Below, piece after piece: positions 4,989 to 6,858 of a DNA stretch of 6,858 nt (position 1 is the first letter of the stretch; each line of letters starts with the position of its first letter). The translations under genes were made by a program, and so were the position numbers. This DNA is from Frankiaceae bacterium (GTDB taxonomy: Bacteria > Actinomycetota > Actinomycetes > Mycobacteriales > SCTD01), in contig CANKBT010000167.1 of assembly GCA_947479995.1 (NCBI GenBank), positions 1 through 6,858 of the forward strand, read 5' to 3'. A model generated the notes under the pieces. The model saw only the letters and a program-made list of their open reading frames with translations. It made no database searches and had not been told where the DNA came from.

Positions 4989-5038
4989 GACGCGGTCCCG
5001 CGGATGGCTGTGGTCTCAACTCCTCGCGGGACCGCGTC
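4989..5038. repeat. Perfect 14-bp inverted repeat with a 22-nt loop
   Basis: GACGCGGTCCCGCG (4989-5002) is the exact reverse complement of CGCGGGACCGCGTC (5025-5038). The 22-nt loop is notably less GC-rich than its surroundings and contains TGTGGTCTCAACTCC. It lies about 60 nt past the phosphodiesterase stop codon and could be that gene's terminator. The long, AT-richer loop and the absence of a T-tract also fit a dispersed palindromic repeat or a structured RNA. Confidence 0.6.
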
Positions 5039-5100
5039 CTGCGGCTGCTGCCCGGTGACGACCGGCTCACGCCGTACGCGCCGTCACGCCGGGCTCCCGC

Positions 5101-6549
5101 TCAGCGGGTGACGTCCTCGCCCAGGTAGAGGAAGCCGTGCGCCTCGTCGCGGAACGGGATGCCGGCCGCGGCGAGCGCGGCGTCCCAGTCGCCGGTGACG
5201 GCCGGGTCGGCGCCCTGCATGCCGTGGTCGGCGGTGAGCAGCACGACGACGTCGTCGGCCAGCCCGCGCTCCTCGACGAGGTCGAGCCACGCGCCCAGGC
5301 GGCGGTCGCTGTCGACGAGCCCGGCGCGGGCGACGGCCGAGCCCGGCCCCCCGGCGTGGTGGGCGCCGTCGGTGAGCGTGGTGTTCCACCACGTCAGCCG
5401 CGGCGGCGTGCCCTCGCGCCACAGCCCGAGCACCTGCTCGAGCCCGATCGCGTCGATCTGGCTGCCCCACCGGTAGTCGGGCTGGTCGACGAACGCCTGC
5501 GTCGCCCGCGGGTCGTCCTCGGGCGACGGGAGCGAGGCGGCGAGCGCGCCGGTGCCGCCCGCGCTGTCGCGCACCAGCGCGAACGTCGAGTGCGTGGCCC
5601 CGCGGTCGACCGGGTCGTCGACGCACGCGGTCACCGCGCCCGGCGCGGCGGCGGCCACCCGCTCGAAGACGGTGGTGACGCCGGGGCGCAGGAAGTCCAT
5701 GGCGCGGTGCCACGTGTCGCTGCTGTTGGGCGTGACGGCCTCACCGGTCTCGCGGTCGTAGTAGGCGTTGTGGACGATGCCGTGGCGCCCGGGCCCGACG
5801 CCGGTGAGCGCGCACGTGTGGTTGACCAGCGTGACGCTCGGGAACTCGGCGATCGCCCCGCCGCGCAGCGCGCAGCCGCGGGCGAGCAGCCGGGCGACGG
5901 CGGGCAGCTCCCCCGACGCGGCCATGGCGAGCAGGTCGGCGCTCGGCGCGCCGTCCCACAGCAGCCCGACGACGTGCGGCGCGCCCGGTCCGGCCAGCGC
6001 CAGCGGCGCGCCGTCCATGCCGTCGGCGGACGCGCCGGCGAGCACGGCGAGGGTCGCGGCGACGTCGACGGTGCGGGCGACGCCGTCCACCACCCCGCGG
6101 GCGGTGACGCCGGCCCCGGACAGCAGCAGCGGCGCGCGGGACTGCAGGGCGTTGAGCGAGCCGTGCTCGCCGCGGTGCCCGCCGCGGTCGGTGTAGTCGT
6201 GGTCGCCCGCGTGCACGACCGCCAGGTCGGGGGCCCGCGGGTCGGCGAACAGCGAGTGCAGGCGCACGGCGGCGAAGGGGTAGGCGTCGTCGTCGTACGG
6301 GTCCTGGTGCGCCACCGGGTCGCGGCCCGCGAGCACGGTCGTCGTGCCGTCGGCGGCGAGCGCGCTGCGCCCGCGGGCGTCGGCGACGACCACCCGGTCG
6401 CCCTCGCGCCAGGCGACGAGCGCCACCACGCGGGCCAGGTCGTCGGCGAGCAGCACGTCGAGCGCGCGCTCGCGCAGGGCGGTGCGCTCGGCCGTGTCCC
6501 GGTGACCCGGGGAGACGTGGGGTGCGAGGGTGCGGGTGGGCAGGGGCAC
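5101..6549 (-). CDS. Alkaline-phosphatase-superfamily phosphodiesterase (nucleotide pyrophosphatase type), permuted layout
   Basis: From the GTG at 6549 the protein has 482 residues. Residues 190-482 carry the core of a type I phosphodiesterase/nucleotide pyrophosphatase: metal-binding D199 in LLWDG, the probable Thr nucleophile T240 in FPSVT, D394/H398 in TDGAHHAGG, and D441-H442 in TADHGM. The usual final block, with the last metal-binding His followed by a PLLxSGxGV strand and a VDVAATL helix, is at the front instead: GEHGSLN (H129), PLLLSGAGV (140-148) and ARTVDVAATLAVLAG (158-172). H471 in DEAHGF is an alternative ligand. All ligands are thus present, and an active two-metal hydrolase of phosphate esters is likely; the substrate is unknown. 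No signal peptide or membrane segment is seen, so it is probably cytoplasmic. The frame is open to an ATG at 6588, but the -10-like TACTGT 6 nt before the GTG at 6549 favours the shorter form. It is convergent with the membrane protein gene and divergent from the zinc-ribbon gene. Confidence 0.88.
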   Translation of the reverse strand: MPLPTRTLAPHVSPGHRDTAERTALRERALDVLLADDLARVVALVAWREGDRVVVADARGRSALAADGTTTVLAGRDPVAHQDPYDDDAYPFAAVRLHSLFADPRAPDLAVVHAGDHDYTDRGGHRGEHGSLNALQSRAPLLLSGAGVTARGVVDGVARTVDVAATLAVLAGASADGMDGAPLALAGPGAPHVVGLLWDGAPSADLLAMAASGELPAVARLLARGCALRGGAIAEFPSVTLVNHTCALTGVGPGRHGIVHNAYYDRETGEAVTPNSSDTWHRAMDFLRPGVTTVFERVAAAAPGAVTACVDDPVDRGATHSTFALVRDSAGGTGALAASLPSPEDDPRATQAFVDQPDYRWGSQIDAIGLEQVLGLWREGTPPRLTWWNTTLTDGAHHAGGPGSAVARAGLVDSDRRLGAWLDLVEERGLADDVVVLLTADHGMQGADPAVTGDWDAALAAAGIPFRDEAHGFLYLGEDVTR

Positions 6550-6584
6550 GCCGCGACAGTACGGCGGGCCCGCACCCCTGGTGA
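6550..6584 (-). promoter_or_regulatory. Candidate leaderless promoter of the phosphodiesterase gene
   Basis: On the minus strand TACTGT (6561-6556) fits TANNNT and is followed by 6 nt and then the GTG at 6549, placing the transcript start at the start codon. A weak -35, TCACCA, lies 17 nt upstream (6584-6579). No Shine-Dalgarno sequence is present. It lies in a 56-bp divergent gap shared with the zinc-ribbon gene. Confidence 0.5.
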
Positions 6585-6590
6585 GCACCC

Positions 6591-6599
6591 GAGGAGGAG
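6591..6599 (+). promoter_or_regulatory. Ribosome-binding site of the zinc-ribbon gene
   Basis: GAGGAGGAG ends 6 nt before the ATG at 6606. It is a strong Shine-Dalgarno match that fixes the start of the partial gene. Confidence 0.8.
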
Positions 6600-6605
6600 C
6601 CGGTC

Positions 6606-6858
6606 ATGACGTGCACGAGGTGCGGCCGCGAGGTCCGCGCCACCAGCAGCTTCTGCCCGCACTGCGGCGAGCCGGTGCGGGCCGACGGCACCGACACGCA
6701 GGTGCTGCCCGTCCAGGGCCCGCCGCCGCAGGGCCCCCCGCCGAGCGCGCCGCAGGGCCCGCCGCCGTCGCCGTTCTCGCGCAGCGGCGAGCAGGCGCCT
6801 CCCCCGCCGCCGCCTCCCCCGCCCGCGCCGCCGCGCCAGGCGCCGCCGCAGGCCGCGC
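6606..6858 (+). CDS. Zinc-ribbon protein with Pro-rich segment, 3' end missing
   Basis: ATG at 6606 opens a frame that runs off the right edge without a stop (84 whole codons). The N-terminus MTCTRCGREVRATSSFCPHC contains C3-x2-C6 and C17-x2-C20, a standard short zinc ribbon. After residue 30 the sequence becomes Pro/Gln/Gly-rich, with three QGPPP units and a run of eight prolines. In actinobacteria such N-termini are often followed by membrane segments or other domains, but the rest is outside the window, so no function can be assigned. It is transcribed divergently from the phosphodiesterase gene across 56 bp. Confidence 0.85.
   Translation, partial: MTCTRCGREVRATSSFCPHCGEPVRADGTDTQVLPVQGPPPQGPPPSAPQGPPPSPFSRSGEQAPPPPPPPPPAPPRQAPPQAA

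Noticed and set aside
5055..5111. 18-codon plus-strand ORF from GTG 5055 to a TGA
   Set aside because: It has no ribosome-binding site or leaderless -10, an Arg-rich peptide, and it overlaps the stop end of the phosphodiesterase gene.
5137..6609. 490-residue plus-strand open frame opposite the phosphodiesterase
   Set aside because: It is an antisense shadow. The minus strand has all catalytic motifs of the phosphatase superfamily in one frame.

Overview
The window is very GC-rich, and nearly every codon in the real reading frames ends in G or C. GTG starts are common, and several starts lack a Shine-Dalgarno sequence but have a -10-like hexamer 6-7 nt upstream. Together with the gene families present, this points to the chromosome of a high-GC actinobacterium (Actinomycetota). 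I cannot name the genus from the sequence alone. No rRNA, tRNA, CRISPR array, transposase or phage gene was seen.

Layout. Bases 1-2066 (+) hold the end of a ThiF/E1-like zinc-cysteine protein, then a complete ABC1/AarF/UbiB atypical kinase. This pair resembles the mycobacterial Rv3196-Rv3197 neighbourhood. A hairpin at 2078-2099 separates the kinase from a block of minus-strand genes. In transcription order these are a secreted HNH (DUF1524-type) nuclease lipoprotein (4227-3541), a protein with a Cys/His N-terminal domain and a long disordered, RGG-like and Ala/Pro-rich tail (3495-2608), and a small protein resembling a worn-down sigma-70 region 4 (2379-2110, possibly starting at a CTG at 2409). 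From about 4231 to 4540 lies a divergent regulatory region with clustered palindromes and perhaps a 24-codon ORF. A two-helix membrane protein follows on the plus strand (4541-4876).

Two strong hairpins (4898-4930 and 4989-5038) separate it from a convergent alkaline-phosphatase-superfamily phosphodiesterase (6549-5101). This enzyme appears to be circularly permuted: the segment carrying the last metal-binding His precedes the catalytic Asp/Thr segment. At the right edge a divergent zinc-ribbon, proline-rich protein begins at 6606 and runs off the window.

The genes do not form one obvious pathway. Most look like conserved actinobacterial housekeeping or envelope genes of poorly known function. 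The points most worth a second look are the permuted phosphodiesterase, the Cys/His plus disordered-tail protein, the recurring leaderless-start pattern, the possible CTG start, and the palindrome cluster near 4393-4460. I see no convincing defence system, biosynthetic cluster or mobile element.
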